DNA from: Chitinophagaceae bacterium
Lineage (GTDB): Bacteria; Bacteroidota; Bacteroidia; Chitinophagales; Chitinophagaceae
Reading direction: 5' to 3'
Length of the DNA stretch: 64,000 nucleotides
Assembly: GCA_019745155.1 (NCBI GenBank)
Contig: JAIETM010000006.1
Span: forward strand, 1 to 64,000
Numbering within the stretch: the first letter of the stretch is position 1; each line of letters begins with the position of its first letter. The notes under the pieces are model-generated. The model was not told where the DNA came from. It ran no database searches and saw only the letters and a list, made by a program, of their open reading frames with translations. Position numbers and translations under genes: made by a program. Positions 53,340 to 61,572 of this stretch are shown one piece after another.

Positions 53340-53610
53340 ATCGGCCTCAGAAAAATTTCGCCCTACATCAAGACGAGCGGAGGAAAAGCAGAAAGGCTGT
53401 TTGAGTGCGTAAGCACGAGTTTTCTTTCTGCCCGGAGCGAGTCGTAGTATGTATCGAAATTTTTCTGCAGCCTTGAACTTTTTGGTACTTTTTGGGTCAA
53501 GTGGTACATCCCGCTTATGCGGGGCTAAAAAAGTACGTATAAATGCACACAACAAAAGGAGAAACAAGTATGCTTTATTCTTGTAAAATGAATCAACTGA
53601 ATAACTAGCG
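53340..53610. repeat. Dispersed Bacteroidota intergenic repeat with nested palindromes
   Basis: Contains GTACTTTTT (53482-53490) inverted against AAAAAGTAC (53529-53537), enclosing CCCGC/GCGGG. The stretch around GAACTTTTTGGTACTTTTTGGGTCAAG is a form I know as a common intergenic element in Bacteroidota. A 78-codon minus-strand frame (53331-53567) crosses it but shows no protein features. Nothing else is in this gap. Confidence 0.5.
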
Positions 53611-53619
53611 CTAGCTTAG

Positions 53620-54840
53620 TTAATTTTTCGGCTTGTACTGAAACACTACGCGGGCGTTTTTCTGTTCTGTGGTGGAGAGAAAGACTTCGTAACGTTTCTT
53701 GCCGACAGTTACCACCATGAGTGCGGTATTTGGTGCGATATCGCCAAGGTTTTCGGCAACAACGACAATTTCATGTTGCTCATTTGGTTCTGTGCAATGT
53801 ATTTTCACACTGATGGGGCGATAAGCCAGTCGGCCATCTTTGACAACGCGAGTATTGTTATGGTATACAGAAATGGTATCGTTATCAATTTCACCGTTAT
53901 CGTAAAATTCAATGAGGATATCCGGTTCATTTACTTCAATGGTGCGCACCAATTGATCCATACGTTGCACCAACTCTGGTGGTGGAGGCGGCGTGTGCTT
54001 TTGCACAGGTGCTTCACGCGGTTGCTGCATGTTCGGCTTGTCAGTAGATTCAATAGTGTGCTGAGTTGATTTCTTCGGTGCTTCGTTATCGAGAACCACT
54101 GGAGAAGAAGCCGGATTGGAATTGGTTGCTTTATTATTGGTTGTTGCAGGCTTCTTGATGGCTGGTGGTTGTGCTGGTTTTGATTTCGGTGTTGAATACA
54201 CTACCACAGGCGGTTTGGTCACTGGCTTAGCAGGCGGAACAACTACAACAGGCTTTTTTACTTGAGGTGCAGCTTTCGCAGAATTATTTGTTTGAGGTTT
54301 CACCAAAGCAGATACTTTGTTATTGCCCTTTGTCTTTTTTTCTAAAGCCAATAGAAAATCTTCTTTCTTGAACTTACTCTCGGGAACTTTCTCTAAGTAC
54401 ACAGTGCCACTGCCACAATCTTGTTTCTTACTGGTATTCACGGATGTATAAGTACCACTGAGAATTTCTTTTGCGCCGGCTTTACTGTAATCCAAATAAC
54501 AAGTCATTAAACAAGGAACAGAGTTATCGCCAATTTTCAGATCCAGCATTTTGGTTTCCTTAATCACCAGATTCTTGGTGGCGCGAGTGTACACGCCTTT
54601 CATCGCGGCTTTGCCATAAAAGACTGTGGTAAAGAAAGAATAGGTAACGCCTTCGATGGCATCCTTTGCTAATTCGTTGTTGATTTGTACTTCGTAATTG
54701 TATTGGTCTTCTACAAATGAGCGTGACATGGGATCGTAATCACGCTGCATAAAATAGCCCCTCCACACACCGGTTATTTTTTGGGCGGGGGCAGCAAAAA
54801 AGGTCACCAATAAACAGAATAGCGTAACAATCAACCTCAT
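53620..54840 (-). CDS. Exported Pro/Lys-rich protein of unknown function
   Basis: A 406-residue protein started at MRLIVTLF (54840), with a signal peptide ending near APAQ. Residues about 20-165 form a beta-rich domain with KITGVWRGYF at its start and four Cys; residues about 170-290 are a low-complexity Pro/Lys/Thr/Asn linker; the last ~110 residues form a compact domain (VRTIEVNEPDILIEFYDNGEIDNDTISVYHNN) that is seen at the C-terminus of many Bacteroidota exported proteins. No enzyme motif. The linker suggests that it spans peptidoglycan or displays a surface domain. Confidence 0.72.
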   Translation of the reverse strand: MRLIVTLFCLLVTFFAAPAQKITGVWRGYFMQRDYDPMSRSFVEDQYNYEVQINNELAKDAIEGVTYSFFTTVFYGKAAMKGVYTRATKNLVIKETKMLDLKIGDNSVPCLMTCYLDYSKAGAKEILSGTYTSVNTSKKQDCGSGTVYLEKVPESKFKKEDFLLALEKKTKGNNKVSALVKPQTNNSAKAAPQVKKPVVVVPPAKPVTKPPVVVYSTPKSKPAQPPAIKKPATTNNKATNSNPASSPVVLDNEAPKKSTQHTIESTDKPNMQQPREAPVQKHTPPPPPELVQRMDQLVRTIEVNEPDILIEFYDNGEIDNDTISVYHNNTRVVKDGRLAYRPISVKIHCTEPNEQHEIVVVAENLGDIAPNTALMVVTVGKKRYEVFLSTTEQKNARVVFQYKPKN

Positions 54841-54912
54841 GTGCCCCAAAAATATGGATCGAAAGCTTGCAAGTGAACTAAAGAAGCGTTAAGGTTTCTG
54901 GGATTGAATCGT

Positions 54913-54920
54913 TAATTTTG
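54913..54920 (+). promoter_or_regulatory. -7 box before thrS
   Basis: TAATTTTG fits TAnnTTTG, 30 nt before the thrS ATG. No TTTG lies 19 nt upstream. The gap to the thrS start is compact and shows no T-box-like structure. Confidence 0.45.
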
Positions 54921-54950
54921 CCGTCCAAATCAAGCAGTTAATTCGAAAAG

Positions 54951-56891
54951 ATGATCAATGTAACATTACCGGATGGAGCAATACGCCAGTATGAAAGCGG
55001 GGTTTCCGCACTGGATATCGCCAAGTCCATTAGCGAGGGATTGGCCAGAAAAGTGCTGGCTGCGAGTGTGAACGGACAAGTTTGGGACGCTACGCGTGCC
55101 ATTACAACGGATGTAACGCTGAAACTGCTGACCTGGGACGATAATGATGGTAAATCAACTTTCTGGCATTCTTCTGCCCACTTGATGGCAGAAGCCATTG
55201 AAGCCAAATACCCCGGTGCTAAGTTCTGGGTAGGACCAGCCATTGATAAAGGATTCTATTATGATATCGATCTCGGTGATCGTAAGATCAGCGAAGAAGA
55301 TTTGGCTGAGTTGGAGAAACTGATGAACGGACTGGCCAAGAAATCCAATCCTTATGTGCGTAAAGAAATCGCCAAAGCAGAAGCATTAGCTTATTTCACT
55401 GAGAAGGGTGATGAGTATAAGTTGGATTTGCTGAGCAATCTGGAAGATGGTGCCATCACTTTCTACACTCAAGGTGATTTCACCGATTTATGTCGCGGAC
55501 CACATATTCCCAACACAGGTTTTATCAAAGCCATCAAACTCACCAGCATTGCCGGTGCGTATTGGAAGGGTGATGAGAAAAACAAGATGTTGACCCGTGT
55601 GTATGGTGTTACTTTCCCCAATCAGAAGGAACTGGATGAATACCTGCTGATGTTGGAAGAAGCCAAGAAGCGCGATCACCGCAAACTGGGCAAGGAACTC
55701 GGTATTTATACTATGGATGATGATGTGGGTCAGGGTCTGCCTTTGTGGATGCCTAACGGTACTGTAATTATTGAAGAGTTGGAAAAGCTCGCTAAGGAAA
55801 CGGAAGAAGCAGCCGGCTACCAGCGTGTGGTTACTCCACATATTGCTAAAGAAAGCATGTACCTCACTAGTGGTCACTTGCCATATTATGCAGATAGTAT
55901 GTTTCCGCCCATGGAAATGGATGGAGAGAAATACTACCTGAAGGCCATGAATTGTCCGCACCACCATAAAATCTTTGCAGCAGAACCCAAGAGCTATCGC
56001 GATTTGCCTTATCGTATCGCAGAGTACGGAACCTGTTATCGTTATGAACAGAGTGGTGAATTGTTTGGTTTGATGCGCGTGCGTTGTCTGCACATGAATG
56101 ATGCGCACATCTATTGCAGCAAAGAGCAATTCTTCCAGGAATTCAAAGCGGTGAATGATTTATACCTGAAGTATTTCAAAATCTTCGGTATTGATAAATA
56201 TGTGATGCGTTTATCGCTGCACGAGCCATCCAAGTTGGGACAGAAATACGTGAACGAACCTGAGCTGTGGAAAGAGACCGAAGAGATGGTGCGTAAGGTC
56301 TTGATTGAAACCAATACACCATTTGTAGAAGTAGCTGATGAAGCAGCTTTCTACGGACCGAAGATTGATGTGCAGATATGGAGTGCTATTGGTAGAGAAT
56401 TTACCTTGGCGACCAATCAGGTTGATTTCAACTCTGGTCGTAAGTTCAAACTTGCTTATACCACACAGCAGAATGATACAGATACACCATTGATCATTCA
56501 CCGTGCGCCATTAGGCACGCATGAGCGATTCATCGGCTTCTTATTGGAACACTACGCGGGTAAATTCCCGGTTTGGTTGTCGCCACAACAGGTGAAAGTA
56601 TTGCCCATCAGTGATAAGTATCTGGAATATGCACAGCAGGTGCACCAAACATTGCGCAGCAATGGTATCAGGGCTTCTGTAGACGATAGAAATGAGAAGA
56701 TTGGTAAGAAGATCCGTGAAGCGGAACTGAGTCGTGTACCATATATGCTCGTGGTAGGTGAGAAGGAGATGACGGAAGGCAAACTGGCTGTTCGCAGACA
56801 GGGTAAGGGCGATATCGGTGTATTGCCGGTAGACGAGTTTGTAGGCTTGGTACGTCAGGAAATCGGCAATAGAAAGGATAGTGATGGTTAA
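54951..56891 (+). CDS. thrS: Threonyl-tRNA synthetase
   Basis: A 646-residue class-II synthetase with all parts: TGS domain (about 1-62), editing domain (with HSSAHLMAEA near 75 and the later CRGPH), catalytic core (motif 2 around ALNCPHH-like MNCPHHHKIF and YRYEQSGELFGLMRVR; motif 3 in HRAPLGTHERFIGFLLEH), and an anticodon-binding domain (VKVLPIS...). It charges tRNA-Thr and hydrolyses Ser-tRNA-Thr. It precedes infC by 52 nt, an order conserved in many bacteria. Confidence 0.97.
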   Translation: MINVTLPDGAIRQYESGVSALDIAKSISEGLARKVLAASVNGQVWDATRAITTDVTLKLLTWDDNDGKSTFWHSSAHLMAEAIEAKYPGAKFWVGPAIDKGFYYDIDLGDRKISEEDLAELEKLMNGLAKKSNPYVRKEIAKAEALAYFTEKGDEYKLDLLSNLEDGAITFYTQGDFTDLCRGPHIPNTGFIKAIKLTSIAGAYWKGDEKNKMLTRVYGVTFPNQKELDEYLLMLEEAKKRDHRKLGKELGIYTMDDDVGQGLPLWMPNGTVIIEELEKLAKETEEAAGYQRVVTPHIAKESMYLTSGHLPYYADSMFPPMEMDGEKYYLKAMNCPHHHKIFAAEPKSYRDLPYRIAEYGTCYRYEQSGELFGLMRVRCLHMNDAHIYCSKEQFFQEFKAVNDLYLKYFKIFGIDKYVMRLSLHEPSKLGQKYVNEPELWKETEEMVRKVLIETNTPFVEVADEAAFYGPKIDVQIWSAIGREFTLATNQVDFNSGRKFKLAYTTQQNDTDTPLIIHRAPLGTHERFIGFLLEHYAGKFPVWLSPQQVKVLPISDKYLEYAQQVHQTLRSNGIRASVDDRNEKIGKKIREAELSRVPYMLVVGEKEMTEGKLAVRRQGKGDIGVLPVDEFVGLVRQEIGNRKDSDG

Positions 56892-56943
56892 TTAAACAGA
56901 ATACTTTAATCTTGTACTTCAATTTTTCATCAAACAACAATTA

Positions 56944-57549
56944 ATGGCATTTCCACCCAGACCCGGAGGGGGCAGATTTAATCCAAGATTCCAGAGGCAG
57001 ATTGAGCCGGAACATCGCATTAACGAAAAGATCAGGGTTCCACAAGTGAGATTGGTAGGCGACAATGTAACCGTAGGTGTATATCCTACAGAACAAGCAT
57101 TGCGTATTGCCAGAGACTTAGAGCTTGATCTCGTAGAGATTTCTCCAAATGCAGATCCTCCCGTTTGTAAGGCTATTGATTACAAGAAATTCCTGTACGA
57201 GAAGAAGCGTAAGGAAAAGGAAATGAAGGCCAATGCCAAGCAGAGCGAAGTGAAGGAAATCCGTTTCACACCTGGAACAGATGACCATGACTTCGATTTC
57301 AAAGCCAAGCATGCTGAAGGTTTCCTGAAAGATGGTAACAAAGTAAAAGCTTACGTTCAGTTCAAGGGCCGTGCCATCATGTTCAAGGAAAGAGGTGAGT
57401 TGGTATTGCTGAAATTTGCTGAGCGATTGGCAGAAGTAGGTTCACCTGAGAGCCTGCCTAAGCTGGAAGGCAAGCGTATGTTCTTGATGCTGACGCCTAA
57501 AACCAGTAAGAAGAAGAAAGAAACGCCGCCGCCATCGGCTGGTGCTTAA
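56944..57549 (+). CDS. infC: Translation initiation factor IF-3
   Basis: A 201-residue protein. The N-terminal domain contains INEKIRVPQVRLVGDN; the linker and C-terminal domain have LVEISPNADPPVCKAIDY and the KEIRFTPGTDDHDFDFK block. IF-3 prevents early 50S joining and checks the start codon. The start here is ATG, unlike the rare AUU used for autoregulation in E. coli. There is a Pro/Gly/Arg-rich N-terminal extension and a Lys/Pro-rich C-terminal tail. Confidence 0.96.
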   Translation: MAFPPRPGGGRFNPRFQRQIEPEHRINEKIRVPQVRLVGDNVTVGVYPTEQALRIARDLELDLVEISPNADPPVCKAIDYKKFLYEKKRKEKEMKANAKQSEVKEIRFTPGTDDHDFDFKAKHAEGFLKDGNKVKAYVQFKGRAIMFKERGELVLLKFAERLAEVGSPESLPKLEGKRMFLMLTPKTSKKKKETPPPSAGA

Positions 57550-57556
57550 TATCGAT

Positions 57557-57586
57557 AACAATCCCTACATTTTTGTGGGGATTGTT
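57557..57586 (+). terminator. Hairpin after infC
   Basis: AACAATCCC (57557-57565) pairs with GGGATTGTT (57578-57586) across TACATTTTTGTG. No clear T-run follows, so it may be a weak terminator or processing hairpin between infC and the separately promoted rpmI-rplT. Confidence 0.45.
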
Positions 57587-57657
57587 GCTTTATAGACCTT
57601 TTTGTCATTGATAATCAGTGTTTTGAAAAATTAGCAGCAGAAAAAATGTGCTTGTTT

Positions 57658-57688
57658 TTTGTCATAAAACCTGATTTCCATACTTTTG
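57658..57688 (+). promoter_or_regulatory. Canonical Bacteroidota promoter for rpmI-rplT
   Basis: TTTG (57658-57661), a 19-nt spacer, then TACTTTTG (57681-57688), an exact match to TTTG-N19-TAnnTTTG. It lies between infC and rpmI, leaving an ~80-nt leader before the rpmI ATG at 57772. The leader contains CCCG/CGGG pairing (about 57722-57736) and could hold an L20 autoregulatory site (inference). Confidence 0.75.
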
Positions 57689-57771
57689 CGCTCCAATTTT
57701 CCCACAAGGCTCAACAAGCGTCCCGTCTGTTCGGGGCCGCCAGTAGGGAGTAATCGTAACAGATTATTAAA

Positions 57772-57969
57772 ATGCCAAAGGTAAAAACAAACTCCAGCGC
57801 CAAGAAGCGCTTTAAGGTGACCGGCAGCGGTGAAATCACCTTCCAGAAAGCTTTCAAACGTCACATCTTAACTAAGAAATCTAAGAAGCGTAAGCGCGCC
57901 ATGAACAAGAAAGGCGTTGTAGGCGCACCAAACAAGGATTTCGTAATGCGTTTATTGCGTTTGAAATAA
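57772..57969 (+). CDS. rpmI: 50S ribosomal protein L35
   Basis: A 65-residue, very basic protein with the L35 pattern ([20 protein letters not shown]...[12 protein letters not shown]). It is a structural protein of the large subunit. It precedes rplT by 41 nt. Confidence 0.97.
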   Translation: MPKVKTNSSAKKRFKVTGSGEITFQKAFKRHILTKKSKKRKRAMNKKGVVGAPNKDFVMRLLRLK

Positions 57970-58010
57970 TCAATTTTAATCATCACCGTTACCGGTAAAA
58001 AATATTTTGT

Positions 58011-58355
58011 ATGCCACGTTCTAAAAATGCAGTAGCATCAAGAGCAAGAAGAAAAAGAGTTCTCAAAGCTGCCAAAGGTTTCTATGGTAAGCGTAAAAAC
58101 GTATATACCGTTGCGAAAAACGTTGTTGAAAAAGGTCAAACCTATTCTTACGTTGGTCGTAAACTGAAGAAGCGTGAATATCGTCAGCTGTGGATTGCCC
58201 GTATCAACGCAGCCGTTCGCGAAGAAGGTCTTACTTACAGCCAGTTTATCAATAACCTGAACAAGAAGGGTATTGAACTGAACCGTAAGGTATTGGCTGA
58301 TCTGGCGATGAACAACCCAGAAAGCTTCAAGGCCCTGGTTGCTCAAGCTAAATAA
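58011..58355 (+). CDS. rplT: 50S ribosomal protein L20
   Basis: A 114-residue basic protein with the L20 pattern ([26 protein letters not shown]...[17 protein letters not shown]). It is essential early in 50S assembly and in several bacteria also represses its own operon by binding the leader. Followed by a strong terminator. Confidence 0.97.
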   Translation: MPRSKNAVASRARRKRVLKAAKGFYGKRKNVYTVAKNVVEKGQTYSYVGRKLKKREYRQLWIARINAAVREEGLTYSQFINNLNKKGIELNRKVLADLAMNNPESFKALVAQAK

Positions 58356-58378
58356 GTGCTAATCAGCAATAAAAATTT

Positions 58379-58403
58379 AACCCCGGACTTCCGGGGTTTT
58401 TTT
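58379..58403 (+). terminator. Terminator of the rpmI-rplT operon
   Basis: AACCCCGG (58379-58386) pairs with CCGGGGTT (58391-58398) across ACTT, with a T-run to 58403. Confidence 0.85.
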
Positions 58404-58427
58404 ATGTCCGCATATGTTGCAATGAAC

Positions 58428-58435
58428 TAATTTTG
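58428..58435 (+). promoter_or_regulatory. -7 box before the arginine decarboxylase gene
   Basis: TAATTTTG fits TAnnTTTG, 38 nt before the ATG at 58474. No canonical -33. Confidence 0.4.
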
Positions 58436-58473
58436 CGCCCTAAACCAACTGATCACTACTAACCGATCTGCTA

Positions 58474-59898
58474 ATGAACAACACCTACACCGATCTGGTG
58501 AAACAAACCTTCCACTTCCCTCAGGAAGGCTTTGATATCAATGACGATAATAACCTGATGTTTAACGGACTTGATGTCAAGAAACTGATTGAAAAGTATG
58601 GTACGCCGATGAAAGTGACCTACCTCCCTAAAATTGGGATGCAGATCAACAAGGCAAAAAAGATGTTTGATACTGCTTTTAAAAAGCATAAGTATGAGGG
58701 CAATTATTTTTATTGCTACTGTACAAAAAGTTCGCACTTCTCATTTGTAGTGGAAGAAGCGCTGAAGCACAATATTCATCTGGAAACTTCTTTTGCATAT
58801 GATATTGAAATCATCAATCAATTGTACAAGAAGCGTAAGATCAACAAAGAGATTTCGATAATCTGCAACGGCTTTAAGCAGAAATCATATACCTCACGTA
58901 TTGCCAAGCTCCTGAACACAGGCTTCAAGAATGTGATTCCAGTATTGGACAACAAGGAAGAGCTGCTTGCCTATAAGCGTTCTGTAAAAGTGCCATTCAA
59001 ATTAGGTATTCGTGTGGCTGCAGAAGAAGAGCCGAACTTTCCATTTTACACATCTCGTTTGGGTATTCGCGCAAAAGATATCCTGGAGTTTTATGTAGAT
59101 GAGATTGAAGGTTTTGAAGATCGTTTTCAATTGAAGATGTTGCACATCTTCCTGAACAAGGGTATTAAGGATGATATCTACTATTGGTCTGAGTTGAATA
59201 AGATCATCAACTTGTATTGCCAGCTGAAGAAGATTTGTCCTGAGTTGGATTCTATCAATATCGGTGGTGGTTTCCCCATCAAGCACTCTCTTGGTTTTGA
59301 ATATGATTATCAATTCATGATCAATGAGATTGTTGGTAATATCAAGCAGGCTTGTAAAAAGGCTAAAGTGCCCATGCCGAATATCTATACAGAGTTTGGT
59401 TCATTCACTGTAGGAGAGAGCATGGCGCATATTTATAGTGTAGTAGCACAGAAGGTTCAGAACGACCGTGAGTGCTGGTACATGATTGACTCTTCTTTCA
59501 TCACTACTTTACCAGATACCTGGGGTATTGGAGAGAAATTCCTCATGCTGCCCATCAATAAATGGGATAATGATTATCACCGAGTCGTCTTAGGTGGTAT
59601 CACTTGTGATAGCCATGATTACTACGATTCAGAAGAGCACATCAACGAAGTATTCTTACCTAAAGTGAACAACACTGATAAGGAAGACCCCAATAACAAA
59701 GAGCCCCTGTATGTAGGTTTCTTCCACACCGGAGCTTATCAGGATCAGATCAGCGGTTATGGTGGTATCAAGCACTGTTTGATACCATCTCCTAAACATA
59801 TCATCATTGAACATGATAAGAATGGTAAGCTGGTGGATTGGGTATATGCCAAGGAACAAACGGCTCAAAGCATGCTCAAGATTCTGGGATACCTGTAA
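58474..59898 (+). CDS. speA: Arginine decarboxylase, short PLP fold-type III form
   Basis: A 474-residue enzyme of the alanine-racemase-like fold. The PLP Lys is Lys85 in YFYCYCTKSSH (the place of YxVKAN in relatives). The glycine-rich phosphate site is in INIGGGFP, the catalytic Cys is in GITCDSHDYY, and FFHTGAYQDQ forms the rest of the site. The length is shorter than in the E. coli type SpeA (about 650) and matches the Bacteroidota form. It makes agmatine for polyamine synthesis. Assignment to arginine, not ornithine or carboxynorspermidine, rests on family knowledge. A terminator follows. Confidence 0.83.
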   Translation: MNNTYTDLVKQTFHFPQEGFDINDDNNLMFNGLDVKKLIEKYGTPMKVTYLPKIGMQINKAKKMFDTAFKKHKYEGNYFYCYCTKSSHFSFVVEEALKHNIHLETSFAYDIEIINQLYKKRKINKEISIICNGFKQKSYTSRIAKLLNTGFKNVIPVLDNKEELLAYKRSVKVPFKLGIRVAAEEEPNFPFYTSRLGIRAKDILEFYVDEIEGFEDRFQLKMLHIFLNKGIKDDIYYWSELNKIINLYCQLKKICPELDSINIGGGFPIKHSLGFEYDYQFMINEIVGNIKQACKKAKVPMPNIYTEFGSFTVGESMAHIYSVVAQKVQNDRECWYMIDSSFITTLPDTWGIGEKFLMLPINKWDNDYHRVVLGGITCDSHDYYDSEEHINEVFLPKVNNTDKEDPNNKEPLYVGFFHTGAYQDQISGYGGIKHCLIPSPKHIIIEHDKNGKLVDWVYAKEQTAQSMLKILGYL

Positions 59899-59918
59899 TG
59901 AATCAACTGAAATATGAC

Positions 59919-59950
59919 AAGTGGCTGTAGTATCTGCAGCCACTTTTTTA
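59919..59950 (+). terminator. Terminator after the arginine decarboxylase gene
   Basis: AAGTGGCTG (59919-59927) pairs with CAGCCACTT (59937-59945), with a T-run to 59950. It leaves only 19 nt before the next ATG. Confidence 0.8.
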
Positions 59951-59969
59951 TTTTCACCAAAACAATCAA

Positions 59970-60422
59970 ATGAAAAAGCTAAGTATAGTCGCTTTGGTAT
60001 GCCTTTTTACAACAGCTGCTAAAGCCCAATCTGCAACCGATTCTGTAAAGCAGGTGGTTAACCAATTATTCACTGCGATGAAAACGGCTGATGCGCAGTT
60101 ATTACAGCAGTGTTTTGCGGATAGTGCTGTATTACAAACAATCGCTACCAATAAAGAGGGAAAGACAATTGTGCGGAATGAATCAGTTGCTGCTTTTGCA
60201 GCAAGCATCAGTAAGGCGCCGGTAGGTGCTTTGGATGAGCGAATAGAGTTTGATATGGTGAAAACCGATGCTGCATTGGCGATTGTTTGGACACCCTATC
60301 AGTTTTACCTCAATGGAAATTTCAGCCATTGTGGAGTAAACTCATTTCAACTGGTCAGATTTAACGGACAATGGAAAATTCAATACCTGATTGATACACG
60401 CAGAAGAACGGGTTGTCGTTAA
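59970..60422 (+). CDS. Exported NTF2-like (SnoaL-type) domain protein
   Basis: A 150-residue protein with a signal peptide (1-18, ending AAKAQ). The mature part fits the nuclear-transport-factor-2-like cone fold: a leading helix VNQLFTAMKTADAQLLQQCF, then LQTIATN-type strands and a final VRFNGQWKIQYL. The family includes isomerases and non-enzymatic domains; no function is assigned. It overlaps the last 4 nt of the convergent membrane-protein gene. Confidence 0.72.
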   Translation: MKKLSIVALVCLFTTAAKAQSATDSVKQVVNQLFTAMKTADAQLLQQCFADSAVLQTIATNKEGKTIVRNESVAAFAASISKAPVGALDERIEFDMVKTDAALAIVWTPYQFYLNGNFSHCGVNSFQLVRFNGQWKIQYLIDTRRRTGCR

Positions 60423-61063
60423 TCAGCTGATTCCAATTCTGCGATATGCTTTTCCAGGTCGTTGATATAGCGGCCGTATAAGCGATTGAGATACCACTTG
60501 GTAAAGAAATAAATACCGGCTGCTAAAACAATTAGGTATACCCCCAAAAATACCAACACTTGTGTGGATGAGGTGAATACATTGCTCACCATTGCTTCCA
60601 TCTGTGGGTTGCGATAGCTATTATCATCCATATAGCTTAGAGAACCTGCATACACAATACAGATTGGAATCAAGGCCATGGTGAATTGGAAATAACGCTT
60701 TACATATTCTCTCAGGATGGCAGTGAGTTTTTGCAGACTACTTTTCACTGGAAGTGAATTGCCTTGTAATGCAGTGATTCGCTTCAAGAGCACAATTAAG
60801 ATGGGCAAGAAGATCAGGAAAAGCACGGAGAAAGTGCCGAAATAAATACGCATCACGCGCCATTCGCTAAAGAATGCTTCGTATACAAATAAGGCAAGGA
60901 ATAGGATGGAGGTGATGATTTCTATCCAAACACTGCGTTTCAGTTTAGACAAAACAGATCTTGTTTTACCCTGCATCGCACGTTCCAATCCCCACGCTTC
61001 CAGCGGAGCTGCTGGTTGTTCCAGGTGTTTGTTTAAGGATGCTTTCAGTTCATCGAGTTCCAT
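60419..61063 (-). CDS. Membrane protein encoded with an ECF sigma factor (possible anti-sigma)
   Basis: A 214-residue protein with a soluble N-terminal segment (about 1-45) and four membrane segments (about 46-63, 72-95, 125-145 and 167-190). It follows the ECF sigma gene after 11 nt. That place and shape (a cytoplasmic N-terminal part then membrane spans) are usual for anti-sigma factors, but I see no ZAS/HxxxCxxC motif, so the role is inferred from position only. Confidence 0.6.
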   Translation of the reverse strand: MELDELKASLNKHLEQPAAPLEAWGLERAMQGKTRSVLSKLKRSVWIEIITSILFLALFVYEAFFSEWRVMRIYFGTFSVLFLIFLPILIVLLKRITALQGNSLPVKSSLQKLTAILREYVKRYFQFTMALIPICIVYAGSLSYMDDNSYRNPQMEAMVSNVFTSSTQVLVFLGVYLIVLAAGIYFFTKWYLNRLYGRYINDLEKHIAELESAD

Positions 61064-61074
61064 GATGATTGTTT

Positions 61075-61572
61075 TTAGTTGAACTGATAATGTTTTTTAC
61101 TATTTTCTTTCAGCTTGGTTTTGATGCGGTTCATCTTTACGGCTACATTATTCGCCGTGATGCCCATCATCTCCCCAATCTGTTGGTAGCTGTAATCTTC
61201 CAGATATAACATCACCAAGGCTTTGTCGATCTTCGACAACTCACCAATGGCTTTATACATGGCAATTACCTGCTCTTCAATATGGCTGTCTGCTTCAGCA
61301 GCCCTTTCATGTGTTGTATCATCGTACACCATACGCGGCTTTCTTTTGTCCTTGCGGAAAAAAGTAATGGCCGTGTTCAGCGCCACGCGATATAACCATG
61401 TAGAGAACTGTGCTTCACCACGAAAACTTCCATAGGCTTTCCATGCTTGTAGCGTGATTTCCTGAAACAGGTCTTCTCTGTCGGCAGGATTATCCATGTA
61501 CAAGGTGCACACCTTATGGATGATGCGCTGGTGTTTATTCAGCAGGTCAATAAATGCTTGATCAGGGTTCAT
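61075..61572 (-). CDS. ECF-family RNA polymerase sigma factor
   Basis: A 165-residue sigma-70-family protein with region 2 (LYMDNPADREDLFQEITLQAW ... STWLYRVALNTAI) and region 4 (LSKIDKALVMLYLEDYSYQQIGEMMGITANNVAVKMNRIK). No regions 1 or 3, as in ECF sigma factors. Its ATG overlaps the TraB/GumN stop by one base (TAATG). It likely directs a stress or envelope regulon with the downstream membrane protein as regulator (inference). Confidence 0.9.
   Translation of the reverse strand: MNPDQAFIDLLNKHQRIIHKVCTLYMDNPADREDLFQEITLQAWKAYGSFRGEAQFSTWLYRVALNTAITFFRKDKRKPRMVYDDTTHERAAEADSHIEEQVIAMYKAIGELSKIDKALVMLYLEDYSYQQIGEMMGITANNVAVKMNRIKTKLKENSKKHYQFN

Noticed and set aside
53331-53567. 78-codon minus-strand gene
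   Set aside because: It lies across a dispersed intergenic repeat, overlaps the receptor stop codon and shows no protein features.
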